Of a stretch of 47,930 bases of DNA, positions 1-8,556 are shown piece after piece. Position numbers and translations under genes: made by a program. How positions within the stretch are numbered: the first letter of the stretch is position 1; every line of letters starts with the position of its first letter. This DNA is from Verrucomicrobiaceae bacterium (lineage in GTDB: Bacteria > Verrucomicrobiota > Verrucomicrobiia > Verrucomicrobiales > Verrucomicrobiaceae), in the NCBI GenBank assembly GCA_021151605.1, contig JAGKWZ010000009.1, positions 1-47,930 of the forward strand, given 5' to 3'. The notes beneath the pieces were generated by a model. It searched no databases, was not told the DNA's origin, and saw nothing but the letters and a program-made list of their open reading frames with translations.

Positions 1-78
1 TGCAGGCTACTCGTTGTAGGGTGGAAGTCCAAAGCCAATGTCTTGCATGTCTGGAGCGCGACCTGTAAATCCTGCGTC

Positions 79-1977
79 ATGATGCAAAACGTCGCACTTG
101 TCATTTTTCTCCTAGCGCTGCTGGTCACTGGTGTGTTGGGGACGGAGACGCGGCTGCTTTTTTTCTGGCCCGGAGCCATTTTGCTCGGCGTCGCGGGGTT
201 GCTGGCCGCTTTTCGTTGGCGGTTGCGGGTGTTTTTCCCGCCAAGTGATGTTTGTTTGGCAGCTACGCTGACCTTTGTGGCTTACATGATTGGAAGAGGA
301 GTGTTATCGCCAGTGGAAGCCTACGCTCGTGAAGATGGTGTTATCCTGCTTGGCTGCTTCATTGCTTATGTGCTGACTGTGACAGCCGCGAGTCATCCAC
401 GCTGGCGCATAGCTTGGCTCGCGGTGCTAATGGTGCTGGTGGTGGGAAACTTGGCGATGGGGTCGGTTCATCTTTCCGGAAACTGGGGCTACCATGTGGT
501 GCCGCATTTTCTGCGGCCTCCGGAGCCGGGCAGGATCGGAGGATTCTTTGTAAATTCCAACCATCTGGCCGCCTTTTTGTCGGAGGTTTTCTTCCTTTCG
601 GCTGGCTGGCTTTGCTTTGGCCGTGGCGGTGCGGTGCTCAAGTTATGGCTGGCATTTTGTTGCGTGGCGATGGCCGTGGGAATGTCCCTCACGGTAAGCC
701 GTGGGGCATTAATCGGTCTCGCTGTGGGTGGGTTGGTATTTTCGATGCTGGCGCTTTGGATGGTCTGGCAGACCCAGAGACATCTTTTCTGGAGTGTTTT
801 AGGAGGTGGTGCGGTGATGAGTCTGCTGGCAGGCGGGGTGCTTTGGAAAGTGAATGAGGAGTATCTACGAGGACGCAATGAGCGCCTGATGCTGACGCAG
901 GACATTCGACTCGGAATCTGGGAGTCAGCACTGGCGCAGCATGCGGAGTCGCCTTGGATTGGGATGGGCGCACGCAGCTTTTATGATGGTGGTACGCGAC
1001 TAAGATCCGAGAAGCTTCCGTCTTGGGCTGCCGAACCGCTTTTTGCACACAATGAATACCTGCAACTGCTTGCCGACTATGGCTGGGTGGGAGCAATTAC
1101 TCTTTCACTGATGGTTATGGCGCATGTGGCGAATGGTTTGCGTTACTTGCGCTGGTTTGTCCGAGAGAGATTTCTGAATAGTGGGAGGGTAATGAGCATG
1201 AACCTGGCCGTCTGTATTGGTGCCCTTTCGGCTCTCGGGGCCACGCTCGTGCATGCGATGGTGGAGTTTCATTTCCATGTGCCCGCGACGGCATTGGCCG
1301 GTGCTCTGTTGCTCGGCACACTGGCTAATCCAGGTTTCGAGCAAATGGTGATTCCCCAGCGCCGACTGCGTGGGGTTCGAGTCTTAACCAAGCTTGCTCT
1401 TGGCCTGGCAGCCGTCTCGCTATTAGCTGCTAGTTGGTGCTTTGGGCGTGGTGAACTGGCAGCGGCCGAAGCAAAAATGGCGCTGGCTCGTAAAGCCGAA
1501 CCGGAGCGTCGTCAGCATCTTGATGACGCCGTGGGCCTGGATCCAAGGAGTCCAGAAATTCACTACCAGCGAGCCCTTGCCCGAATGGAAAACGTTACGC
1601 GAAAAGATTTAAGGCAGGGCAGTGATGCTTTAAAAGAGGTACTTTCCGACCTCAAAGTGGCCATCTCGCTGAATCCAGGAAACTATCTTTATTACCTTGC
1701 TCATGCCGATGCATGTGACGCAGTTAATCGCCATGATGAGGCTCTTGTCAGCATTCAAAAGGCACTATCCCTTGCCCCAAGACACGAGGAGCCGCGCCTT
1801 GCCCTTGGCATTCATTGGCATCGTCTTTCGCAGTGGGAAAAGGCCGAGGCGGCATACCTTTGGGCTCGTACAGCCCAGGCCATGAATAAGGATGGAACAG
1901 CAAATTGGCTGAGCAGTTATCGCCTTATGCTTCAGCACATGGAGATGCTGCACGACCGAAGCGGAGGGCGGAAATAA
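79..1977 (+). CDS. O-antigen ligase/Wzy-like polytopic membrane protein with C-terminal TPRs
   Basis: Probably an inner-membrane glycan polymerase or ligase of the Wzy_C/WaaL superfamily. The first two thirds are a chain of hydrophobic helices. Around residues 270-330 there is a long loop with the family-typical stretch HNEYLQLLADYGWVG. An earlier conserved loop carries FVNSNHLAAF, and another carries TVSRGALIG. After a last helix near residue 460, the C-terminus (about 490-630) is soluble, Ala/Leu-rich and TPR-like, with repeats such as NPGNYLYYLAHADACD and APRHEEPRLALGIHW. The reading frame is open from 43, but the ATG at 79 (second ATG at 82) starts directly at the first membrane segment, so I prefer it. 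Its sugar substrate cannot be told from sequence. It stands where rpoB/rpoC precede rpsL in many bacteria. No glycosyltransferase neighbours are visible, so its pathway is unknown. Confidence 0.75.
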   Translation: MMQNVALVIFLLALLVTGVLGTETRLLFFWPGAILLGVAGLLAAFRWRLRVFFPPSDVCLAATLTFVAYMIGRGVLSPVEAYAREDGVILLGCFIAYVLTVTAASHPRWRIAWLAVLMVLVVGNLAMGSVHLSGNWGYHVVPHFLRPPEPGRIGGFFVNSNHLAAFLSEVFFLSAGWLCFGRGGAVLKLWLAFCCVAMAVGMSLTVSRGALIGLAVGGLVFSMLALWMVWQTQRHLFWSVLGGGAVMSLLAGGVLWKVNEEYLRGRNERLMLTQDIRLGIWESALAQHAESPWIGMGARSFYDGGTRLRSEKLPSWAAEPLFAHNEYLQLLADYGWVGAITLSLMVMAHVANGLRYLRWFVRERFLNSGRVMSMNLAVCIGALSALGATLVHAMVEFHFHVPATALAGALLLGTLANPGFEQMVIPQRRLRGVRVLTKLALGLAAVSLLAASWCFGRGELAAAEAKMALARKAEPERRQHLDDAVGLDPRSPEIHYQRALARMENVTRKDLRQGSDALKEVLSDLKVAISLNPGNYLYYLAHADACDAVNRHDEALVSIQKALSLAPRHEEPRLALGIHWHRLSQWEKAEAAYLWARTAQAMNKDGTANWLSSYRLMLQHMEMLHDRSGGRK

Positions 1978-2247
1978 TGAGAAACGATGTGAAATTTTTA
2001 AATAAAGTTCAAAAAAGATCCAAAAAGCGTTTGCCTATTCGCCAATCTGTCCCAGAATGCGCGCCCCCAGCCCCGACCTTCCCCCGAAGGTTAGCTGAAA
2101 CGAATCTCTCGAGATTCATTTTTCTATCGGAGCAGTGAACCGGAAAAACACTGTGCTCTCTCTGACTAACGCAGAGAAGGGTGCATTGTCTCCTCCAGTC
2201 CCACGCCCGGCGCGGCCATCTTAATTGGAACGGATTTTTTAGACAAC
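1978..2247 (+). promoter_or_regulatory. Intergenic leader ahead of the ribosomal cluster
   Basis: These 270 bases separate the O-antigen-ligase-like gene from rpsL and must hold the promoter of the ribosomal run unless it reads through from upstream. The first part is AT-rich (2000-2030). A short hairpin plus T-run lies at 2102-2123. I could not pick a convincing -35/-10 pair. No Shine-Dalgarno sequence precedes the rpsL ATG; the last bases are T-rich. Confidence 0.35.
2102..2123 (+). terminator. Possible intrinsic terminator/attenuator hairpin
   Basis: GAATCTC at 2102-2108 and GAGATTC at 2111-2117 are perfect reverse complements. With the innermost pair open this gives a 6-bp stem and a CTCG loop, followed by ATTTTT at 2118-2123. 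The stem is short and not GC-rich, so termination would be weak. It could end the upstream transcript or attenuate the ribosomal run. Confidence 0.4.
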
Positions 2248-2655
2248 ATGCCCACCATCAATCAGCTCGTCAGACACGGCCGCAAAGACAAAGCGGTGAA
2301 GTCGAAGTCGCCTGCACTCGCCAAGTGCCCGCAACGCCGTGGCGTCTGCCTCCAAGTGATGACCCGCACGCCGAAGAAGCCTAACTCGGCTCTCCGTAAG
2401 GTCGCCAAAGTGCGCCTGACGAATGGATTCGAAGTCATCGCCTACATCGGCGGTGAAGGACACAACCTCCAGGAACACAGCATCGTGCTGGTCCGTGGCG
2501 GTCGTGTGAAGGATTTGCCGGGTGTGCGCTACCACATCGTCCGTGGCACTCTTGACTGCCTTGGCGTAGACAAGCGCCGCCGTGGCCGTTCCAAATATGG
2601 TGCTAAACGCCCGAAGAAGGGTGCCGTTGCCGCTCCAGTTAAGGGCAAGAAATAA
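2248..2655 (+). CDS. rpsL: 30S ribosomal protein S12
   Basis: Decoding-centre protein of the small subunit. The 135-residue product has the invariant segments TPKKPNSALRKVAKVRL (about 41-57) and RGGRVKDLPGVRYH (about 83-96). The lysines at 43/44 and 88 and the Pro at 91, where streptomycin-resistance changes arise in other bacteria, are all of the wild-type kind. It is about 11 residues longer than the E. coli protein because of a short basic tail (KGAVAAPVKGKK). It is the first gene of the str-S10-spc run, with rpsG 49 bases downstream. Confidence 0.98.
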   Translation: MPTINQLVRHGRKDKAVKSKSPALAKCPQRRGVCLQVMTRTPKKPNSALRKVAKVRLTNGFEVIAYIGGEGHNLQEHSIVLVRGGRVKDLPGVRYHIVRGTLDCLGVDKRRRGRSKYGAKRPKKGAVAAPVKGKK

Positions 2656-2704
2656 GCCTCGCTGATCCTCCCTCCCTTCCCAAAACCCCACTCATTTCGT
2701 TTAT

Positions 2705-3178
2705 ATGGCCCGCAGAAAACGCGTTTACGACAAAGAAGTCGTTAAAGATTCCCGCTATGACAGCGAGATCGTTGCCCGTCTGATCAGCCGTGTCATGGAG
2801 TCCGGCAAAAAATCCATCGCCGAGCGCATCGTGTACTCCGCCATCGATCTCCTGAACGAAAAGACCGAAACGGTCGATCCGCTGGAACTCTTTAACCGCG
2901 CCATCGAGAACTCCAAGCCCAAGGTCGAAGTCAAGGCCCGCCGTGTCGGTGGTGCCACCTACCAAGTGCCACTGGAAGTCAGCTCCGCACGTTCCGAGTC
3001 TCTCGCTATGCGCTGGCTCGTCGCTTATGCCCGTGGTCGTAAGGGACAGCCCATGCATCGTGCGCTTGCCAACGAACTAAAGGAAGCCTCCCAAGGGCAG
3101 GGCTCGTCAGTCCGCAAGCGTGACGACGTTCACAAGCAGGCCCAGGCCAACCGTGCCTTTGCTCACTTCCGCTTCTAA
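2705..3178 (+). CDS. rpsG: 30S ribosomal protein S7
   Basis: Primary 16S rRNA-binding protein that nucleates assembly of the 30S head. The 157-residue product has the usual S7 length. It starts MARRKRV and carries the conserved segments LISRVMESGKKSIAERIVY and KPKVEVKARRVGGATYQVP, and ends in the family-typical NRAFAHFRF. It lies between rpsL and fusA in the standard str order. In E. coli S7 is the translational repressor of this operon; whether that holds here cannot be seen. Confidence 0.98.
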   Translation: MARRKRVYDKEVVKDSRYDSEIVARLISRVMESGKKSIAERIVYSAIDLLNEKTETVDPLELFNRAIENSKPKVEVKARRVGGATYQVPLEVSSARSESLAMRWLVAYARGRKGQPMHRALANELKEASQGQGSSVRKRDDVHKQAQANRAFAHFRF

Positions 3179-3225
3179 TATAGAAGCTCATTCTTTTCCG
3201 ACACACCACACGTTTTTTAGTCCCA

Positions 3226-5376
3226 ATGTCCAACCCAAACTCTCCCAACCGCGAATTCCCTCTGGAGCGTACCCGTAACATCGGGATCTGCGCCCACATC
3301 GATGCGGGCAAGACGACTCTGACCGAGCGAATCCTCTTCTACACAGGCATGATCCACAAGATCGGCGAAGTGCATGACGGTGCCGCCACGACAGACTGGA
3401 TGGAGCAGGAAAAAGAGCGTGGGATCACCATCACTTCTGCTGCTGTGACCGCAAAGTGGAAGCAGCTCAAGGAGCCGGGCATCTACAAGATGCGTGAGAA
3501 TGAAGACATGCGGGTGAACATCATCGACACCCCCGGACACGTGGACTTCACTGCTGAAGTGGAACGTTCCCTGCGAGTTCTCGACGGTGCAATTTTCGTG
3601 CTCTGCGGCGTGGCCGGTGTGCAGCCACAGTCCGAAACCGTCTATCGCCAAGCTGAAAAGTACGGCGTTCCGCGCATCGCCTTTGTCAATAAGATGGACC
3701 GCACAGGTGCCAACTTTGACAACGTGGTGAAGGATGTCCGTGAAAAGCTCGGTGCCAACGCTTGGCCGATCCTGATTCCGATCGGCGCTGAAGACAATCT
3801 CATCGGTCAGATCGACGTGGTGAACCAGAAGGCCATCATCTATTCAGACGACGAAAAGTTCGGCTCCAAATACACCGTCCGCGACCTCGAAGGCGCTGAA
3901 GTCGCCAAAGCTAAGGAAGCCTACGAAGGCCTGCTCGATCAAGTTTGCAGTCAGGACGACGAACTCGGCATGCAGTTCCTTGAAGAAAAGCCAATTACAA
4001 TCGCTGAACTCAAGGCAGCTCTCCGCCGCACGGTCATCGCAAACAAGATCATCCCGATGGCCGGTGGTTCCGCCTTCAAAAACAAAGGCGTGCAGTATCT
4101 GATCGATGCCGTCATCGACTATCTTCCCGGCCCCCTCGATATTGCTCCTCAAAAAGGACATGTGATTGATGAGCCAGAAAATGAGGTTGTTGCCATCCCC
4201 GATGACGCCGGCAAGTTCATCGCCCTCGGCTTCAAGCTCTGGTCAGACAAGTTTGGCCGTCTCGTTTTCTTCCGCGTTTACTCCGGCAAAGTCTCCAAGG
4301 GTGACACGATCTACAATCCCCGCACTCGCAAGTCGGAGCGCGTGGGTCGCCTGATTCAAATCCAGGCCAGCGTGCATAAGGACATCGATACCTGTTACTC
4401 AGGTGATATCGCCGCCCTCGTGGGTGTGAAAGATGTCCGCACGGGTGATACTTTCTGCGATGAGAGCCTCGAAGTGCTCCTCGAGCCACCAACCTTCCCC
4501 GAGCCCGTCATCTCCATGGCTGTCGAGCCAAAGACCAAGGGCGACCAGGAAAAAATGGGTAATGCTCTCCAGCGCCTCTCTGAAGAAGACCCCACCTTCT
4601 TCGTCAAGACCGATGAAGAAACCGGCCAGACCATCATCGCTGGCATGGGTGAGCTTCACCTTGAAATTCTCTGCGACCGCCTCAAGCGCGAGCACAAAGT
4701 CGAGACGAACACTGGCAAGCCACAGATTGCCTATCGTGAGACGCTCACAAAAGAAGCAGATGGCGAAGGAAAGCTTGTGAAGCAGTCCGGTGGTCGCGGC
4801 CAATATGGTCACGTGGTTATCAAAGTTCGTCCTGGTGTGAAAGGATCCGGTATTGTGGTCGAAAACAAGGTTGTTGGTGGAACCATACCGAAAGAGTTCA
4901 TCAATCCAGCAAAGAACGGCTGTATCGAAGCAGCCCTCAATGGTATCATCGCCGGCTATCCAGTGATCGATATGGAAATTGATCTCGTCGATGGCTCCAG
5001 CCATGACGTGGACTCGAATGAAAACGCCTTCAAGATGGCCGGCATCTTCGCGGTCAAAGATGCGCTGAAGAAAGCCAAGTGCATCCTCCTTGAACCAATC
5101 ATGGCCGTGGAAGCCTCCACTCCGGAAGATTATCAGGGAGACATCCTGGGAGATCTTAACCGTCGCCGTGGCAAGATTCAGGGCATGGACACCCGCGGAA
5201 CCACCGCTATCCTGCGCGCTGAAGTCCCACTTGCCGAAATGTTTGGCTACTCCACCGCCATCCGCACACTCTCTTCGGGCCGCGCCAGTTACTCCATGCA
5301 GCCCTCGCACTTTGAGCAGGTGCCACAGCAGATCGTCGAGCAGATCGTCGAGCAGCGCGGCGGCAGCAAATCCTGA
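3226..5376 (+). CDS. fusA: Elongation factor G
   Basis: Ribosomal translocase GTPase. The 716-residue product shows the P-loop AHIDAGKT (23-30), switch I RGITIT (65-70), switch II DTPGH (101-105) and NKMD near 155, followed by domains II-V with typical EF-G segments such as EDPTFFVKTDEETGQT and GGRGQYGHV. The G domain has a short insertion around residues 80-95 (KQLKEPGIYKMRENEDM). The domain IV tip region keeps SSHDVDSNENAFKMAG. It is the third gene of the run. The next gene is rpsJ after only 42 bases, so no tuf gene follows fusA as it does in many bacteria. Confidence 0.98.
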   Translation: MSNPNSPNREFPLERTRNIGICAHIDAGKTTLTERILFYTGMIHKIGEVHDGAATTDWMEQEKERGITITSAAVTAKWKQLKEPGIYKMRENEDMRVNIIDTPGHVDFTAEVERSLRVLDGAIFVLCGVAGVQPQSETVYRQAEKYGVPRIAFVNKMDRTGANFDNVVKDVREKLGANAWPILIPIGAEDNLIGQIDVVNQKAIIYSDDEKFGSKYTVRDLEGAEVAKAKEAYEGLLDQVCSQDDELGMQFLEEKPITIAELKAALRRTVIANKIIPMAGGSAFKNKGVQYLIDAVIDYLPGPLDIAPQKGHVIDEPENEVVAIPDDAGKFIALGFKLWSDKFGRLVFFRVYSGKVSKGDTIYNPRTRKSERVGRLIQIQASVHKDIDTCYSGDIAALVGVKDVRTGDTFCDESLEVLLEPPTFPEPVISMAVEPKTKGDQEKMGNALQRLSEEDPTFFVKTDEETGQTIIAGMGELHLEILCDRLKREHKVETNTGKPQIAYRETLTKEADGEGKLVKQSGGRGQYGHVVIKVRPGVKGSGIVVENKVVGGTIPKEFINPAKNGCIEAALNGIIAGYPVIDMEIDLVDGSSHDVDSNENAFKMAGIFAVKDALKKAKCILLEPIMAVEASTPEDYQGDILGDLNRRRGKIQGMDTRGTTAILRAEVPLAEMFGYSTAIRTLSSGRASYSMQPSHFEQVPQQIVEQIVEQRGGSKS

Positions 5377-5418
5377 TCCTTTTAGCAACGAACCCTTTTT
5401 CACGACGGAAACATCGCC

Positions 5419-5727
5419 ATGAGCAATCAAAGAATTCGCATCCGCCTTCGCGCTTACGATTACCGCATCCTCGACAAGAGTACGGCGGACATCGTTGAAA
5501 CTGCCAAGCGCACAGGCGCCAAGGTCGCCGGTCCTATCCCGCTCCCAACGCGCATCGAGAAGTTCACGGTGAACCGCTCTCCGCACGTCGATAAGAAATC
5601 CATGGATCAGTTCGAAATGCGCACTCACAAGCGCCTGCTCGACATCGTCGATCCGACCTCCCGCACCGTCGATGAGCTGAAGAAGCTCAATCTCCCATCG
5701 GGTGTGGACATCACCATCAAGATTTAA
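5419..5727 (+). CDS. rpsJ: 30S ribosomal protein S10
   Basis: Small-subunit head protein (NusE in antitermination complexes). The 102-residue product has the usual length. Conserved parts are IRIRLRAYDYRILD at the start, GPIPLPTRIEKFTVNRSPHVDKKS in the long loop, and MRTHKRLLDIVDPT. It opens the S10 segment of the cluster directly after fusA. No long S10 leader of the E. coli type is present, because the gap is only 42 bases. Confidence 0.98.
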   Translation: MSNQRIRIRLRAYDYRILDKSTADIVETAKRTGAKVAGPIPLPTRIEKFTVNRSPHVDKKSMDQFEMRTHKRLLDIVDPTSRTVDELKKLNLPSGVDITIKI

Positions 5728-5747
5728 CCTCTACGCTCTGACTCTCT

Positions 5748-5756
5748 AAGGAGGAA
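5748..5756 (+). promoter_or_regulatory. Strong Shine-Dalgarno site of rplC
   Basis: AAGGAGGAA lies six bases ahead of the rplC ATG at 5763. Comparable GGAGG sites precede rplD (6421-6426) and rplW (7031-7036), whereas most other ribosomal genes here lack a clear one. Confidence 0.75.
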
Positions 5757-5762
5757 CTCATT

Positions 5763-6416
5763 ATGGCACTCGGCTTGATTGGCAAAAAAATTGGAATGAC
5801 CAAAGTTTACACCGAAAAGGGTGAAGCAGTGGCCGTGACCGTCGTTGACGTGAGCGGAAACAGCATCGTCCAGGTGAAACAAAAGGCTGGTAAGGATGGC
5901 TACAGCGCCGTCCAGCTCGGCTATGGCGAACAAAAGGAGCAGCGCCTGACCAAACCTCTGCTCGGACACTTCAAAAAGCATGGCAGCGCAGTTAAGCAGT
6001 TCGTGAAGGAGTTCCGTCTCGAAAACGACGCACAACTCCCCGCCGCTGACTTCAAAATTGATGCCAGCCTGTTCAGCGCAGGCCAGTGGGTCGATGTCAT
6101 CGGCACCACGAAGGGCAAGGGATTCCAGGGCGTCGTCAAACGCTGGAACTTCTCCGGTCAGCCTGCCACCCATGGACACATGATGCATCGTCGTCCAGGT
6201 TCCATCGGCTGTCGTCTGACTCCTGGTCTGGTCTGGAAGAACCAGAAAATGCCTGGTCATGATGGAGTTGACCGCGTTACCACGCAGAATTTGAAAGTCG
6301 TCCAAAGCCGTCCCGAAGATGGTCTACTGCTCATCAGTGGTGCCATTCCGGGGAACAAAGGCAGCATCGTCGTGGTGCGCCCGGCCAAGAAGAAACCCGC
6401 CCCCGCTGCCAAGTAA
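5763..6416 (+). CDS. rplC: 50S ribosomal protein L3
   Basis: Early-assembly 23S rRNA-binding protein reaching the peptidyl-transferase centre. The 217-residue product starts GLIGKKIGMTKVYTEKG, a family hallmark. It has the W-loop segment GKGFQGVVKRWNFSGQPATHG and the conserved HMMHRRPGSIG stretch. The tail is a short Lys/Pro/Ala extension (PAKKKPAPAAK). The start is fixed by a strong AAGGAGG site six bases upstream. Order rpsJ-rplC-rplD is standard. Confidence 0.98.
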   Translation: MALGLIGKKIGMTKVYTEKGEAVAVTVVDVSGNSIVQVKQKAGKDGYSAVQLGYGEQKEQRLTKPLLGHFKKHGSAVKQFVKEFRLENDAQLPAADFKIDASLFSAGQWVDVIGTTKGKGFQGVVKRWNFSGQPATHGHMMHRRPGSIGCRLTPGLVWKNQKMPGHDGVDRVTTQNLKVVQSRPEDGLLLISGAIPGNKGSIVVVRPAKKKPAPAAK

Positions 6417-6435
6417 CCCGAGGAGGATCTGAATC

Positions 6436-7044
6436 ATGTCCGCTACCATTCTTTCAATCGACGCCGCCAAGCAGGCGAACCTGAACCTTGTGGAAGGCCA
6501 CAAAGGCAAACAGGCCCTGCACGAGACGGTCATCGCCTACCGCGCCAATCGTCGTCAGTCCAATGCGCACACTAAAAACCGTTCGGAAGTCTCTGGATCG
6601 GGCAAAAAGCTCTGGGGCCAGAAGGGCACTGGGAATGCTCGAATGGGTTCCAAGCGCTCCCCCATCTGGTCTGGAGGCGGTGTCGTCTTCGGTCCGCGTA
6701 ACACCACCATTTACGCCAAGAAGACCAACAAGGGCATCCGCAAGCTCGCCCTCCGCACTGCTCTGACCGCCCGCATCAAAGATGGCGCGATTTTCACCAT
6801 CCCCGGCCTTTCAGTGGCGGATGGCAAAACGAAGAGCTTCGTGAGCACCGTGAAGGGGCTTTCCACTTCTGAAAAGCTTCTTGTCATCGGCTCCTTCGAT
6901 GAAAACACCTTCCGTTCCGCCCGCAATGTTCAGAGCGTGCAGCTCATCTCTGCGGACGACGTCAATGCCGAGCAACTGCTGAACTATCCGCAGGTGCTGG
7001 TGACCGACGAAGCCCTTTCAACCCTTGCCCGGAGGACTGCATGA
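6436..7044 (+). CDS. rplD: 50S ribosomal protein L4
   Basis: Large-subunit protein whose loop lines the exit tunnel. The 202-residue product carries the conserved loop GSGKKLWGQKGTGNARMGSKRSP, followed by GGGVVFGPR, and the C-terminal fold LLVIGSFDENTFRSARNV. AGGAGG precedes the ATG by nine bases. The stop overlaps an out-of-frame ATGA, and the real rplW start follows two bases later. In E. coli L4 represses its own operon; no equivalent leader structure was identified here. Confidence 0.97.
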   Translation: MSATILSIDAAKQANLNLVEGHKGKQALHETVIAYRANRRQSNAHTKNRSEVSGSGKKLWGQKGTGNARMGSKRSPIWSGGGVVFGPRNTTIYAKKTNKGIRKLALRTALTARIKDGAIFTIPGLSVADGKTKSFVSTVKGLSTSEKLLVIGSFDENTFRSARNVQSVQLISADDVNAEQLLNYPQVLVTDEALSTLARRTA

Positions 7045-7045
7045 T

Positions 7046-7333
7046 ATGAGCCTAGACCCGCATTCCGTAATTCAAACCATCCGCCTGAGCGAAAAAGCCA
7101 CTCGCCTCGGTGAAGAAAACAATGAGTATGTTTTCATCGTCGATCCGAAGGCCAACAAGCTCCAGATCAAAGCCGCTGTTGAAAAGCACTTCGGCAAAAA
7201 AGTGGCGGGTGTACGCACCCTCAATACTGCTGGCAAAGCACGTCGCGAACGTCGTGCTGACTATGGCCGCACGAATCACTACAAAAAGGCAATCGTTCGT
7301 CTCAAAGACGGTGAGCGCCTCGACCTCGTGTAA
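7046..7333 (+). CDS. rplW: 50S ribosomal protein L23
   Basis: Tunnel-exit protein and docking site for trigger factor and SRP. The 95-residue product begins MSLDPHSVIQTIRLSEKAT and has the family core EYVFIVDPKANKLQIKAAVEKHF and VAGVRTLNTAGKARR. The frame is open from 7025, but the ATG at 7046, ten bases after a GGAGGA site, gives the normal L23 length and begins just after the rplD stop, so I use it. Confidence 0.95.
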   Translation: MSLDPHSVIQTIRLSEKATRLGEENNEYVFIVDPKANKLQIKAAVEKHFGKKVAGVRTLNTAGKARRERRADYGRTNHYKKAIVRLKDGERLDLV

Positions 7334-7379
7334 TTCTTCCAACCCGGTTCCGAACCTTTAACCTAAAGGACTCACAGCC

Positions 7380-8219
7380 ATGGCGCTGAAAACTTTCAAG
7401 CCCAACACCCCATCGAACCGCTATAAAGAGTGGAACTCCTTCGAGGAAATCACCAAGGACAAGCCAGATCGCGCCCTCACGGTAGCCCTGCGCAAATCCG
7501 GCGGACGCAATAACACCGGTCGCATCACCTGCCGTCATATCGGCGGTGGAGCCGTCCGTCGCTATCGCCTCATTGACTTCAAACGCGAACGTCGAGAAGA
7601 AGCCGCTAAGGTCGTCGCTATCGAGTATGATCCAAACCGCTCTGCCCGCATTGCTCTCATCGAGTATGCTGACAAACAGCGCTCCTACATCCTCGCTCCG
7701 AACAATCTGAAGGTAGGTGACTCTGTTACCGCTGGTGAAAAAGCTGCTCCAGATGTTGGAAATGCTCTTCCGCTCCGAAAGATTCCACTCGGCACTTCGA
7801 TCCACAATGTGGAACTCGTCCGCGGTCAGGGTGGTGTCGCCGCCCGTGCTGCCGGCCAGGCCGCCATCCTTTCCAACAGAGAGGGTGACTACGCTCTGGT
7901 GCGCATGCCCTCCGGTGAAATCCGCAAGGTTCACTCCGAGTGCTACGCCACCATCGGTGCCGTCGGCAACAGCGAGCACATGAACGTCGTCTCCGGCAAA
8001 GCGGGACGCACCCGCTGGAAGGGCACCCGCCCGACTGTTCGCGGCATGTGCATGAACCCGATTGACCATCCGAACGGTGGTGGCGAAGGCCGCTCCAAGT
8101 CCGGTGGTGGTCGCCAGCACCTTCTCAGCCCCTGGGGCCACGCGAAGGGCGAAAAGACCCGCAACAAGAAGAAGGCCACGAACAAGCTCATTGTTCAGAC
8201 CCGTCACGCCAAGAAGTAA
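7380..8219 (+). CDS. rplB: 50S ribosomal protein L2
   Basis: One of the most conserved large-subunit proteins, needed for subunit joining and peptidyl-transferase activity. The 279-residue product matches the family length. It shows GRNNTGRITCRHIGGGAVRRYR near the N-terminus, the SH3-like and KOW-like core, and the conserved catalytic-site loop MNPIDHPNGGGEGRSKSGGG near residue 225. It sits between rplW and rpsS as usual, 46 bases after rplW. Confidence 0.98.
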   Translation: MALKTFKPNTPSNRYKEWNSFEEITKDKPDRALTVALRKSGGRNNTGRITCRHIGGGAVRRYRLIDFKRERREEAAKVVAIEYDPNRSARIALIEYADKQRSYILAPNNLKVGDSVTAGEKAAPDVGNALPLRKIPLGTSIHNVELVRGQGGVAARAAGQAAILSNREGDYALVRMPSGEIRKVHSECYATIGAVGNSEHMNVVSGKAGRTRWKGTRPTVRGMCMNPIDHPNGGGEGRSKSGGGRQHLLSPWGHAKGEKTRNKKKATNKLIVQTRHAKK

Positions 8220-8240
8220 CACTCCCTGATTTCCTGACCC

Positions 8241-8519
8241 ATGGCACGCTCACTCAAAAAAGGCCCATTCGTCCAGCAGGCACTGCTCGACAAAGTGGAC
8301 AAGCAAAACGCCGCTGATCACAAGCGCCCCATCAAAACATGGGCCCGCTCCTCCATGATCACTCCGGACCTCGTCGGTCACACCTTCCTCGTTCACAACG
8401 GTAAGGATTTCGTGAGCGTCTATGCCACGGAAAACATGGTCGGTCATCGCCTCGGCGAATTCGCACTCACCCGAATCTTCAAAGGCCACGGCGCACACAC
8501 CGTCAAGGCTGCCAAGTAA
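8241..8519 (+). CDS. rpsS: 30S ribosomal protein S19
   Basis: Small-subunit head protein contacting the A-site tRNA and bridge B1a. The 92-residue product starts MARSLKKGPFVQQALLDKV and contains TWARSSMITPDLVGHTFLVHNG and the C-terminal LGEFALTRIFKGH, all family signatures. In nearly all bacteria rplV follows directly; here a secreted-protein gene starts 37 bases downstream instead. Confidence 0.98.
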   Translation: MARSLKKGPFVQQALLDKVDKQNAADHKRPIKTWARSSMITPDLVGHTFLVHNGKDFVSVYATENMVGHRLGEFALTRIFKGHGAHTVKAAK

Positions 8520-8556
8520 CCCAGTCTCCATCAAGCTCCCCGCTTTTCCCATTCCG

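Noticed and set aside
4399..5628. A 409-codon antisense ORF opposite fusA
   Set aside because: It is the shadow of the highly conserved fusA and rpsJ genes; its translation shows no domain and the coding strand is clear.
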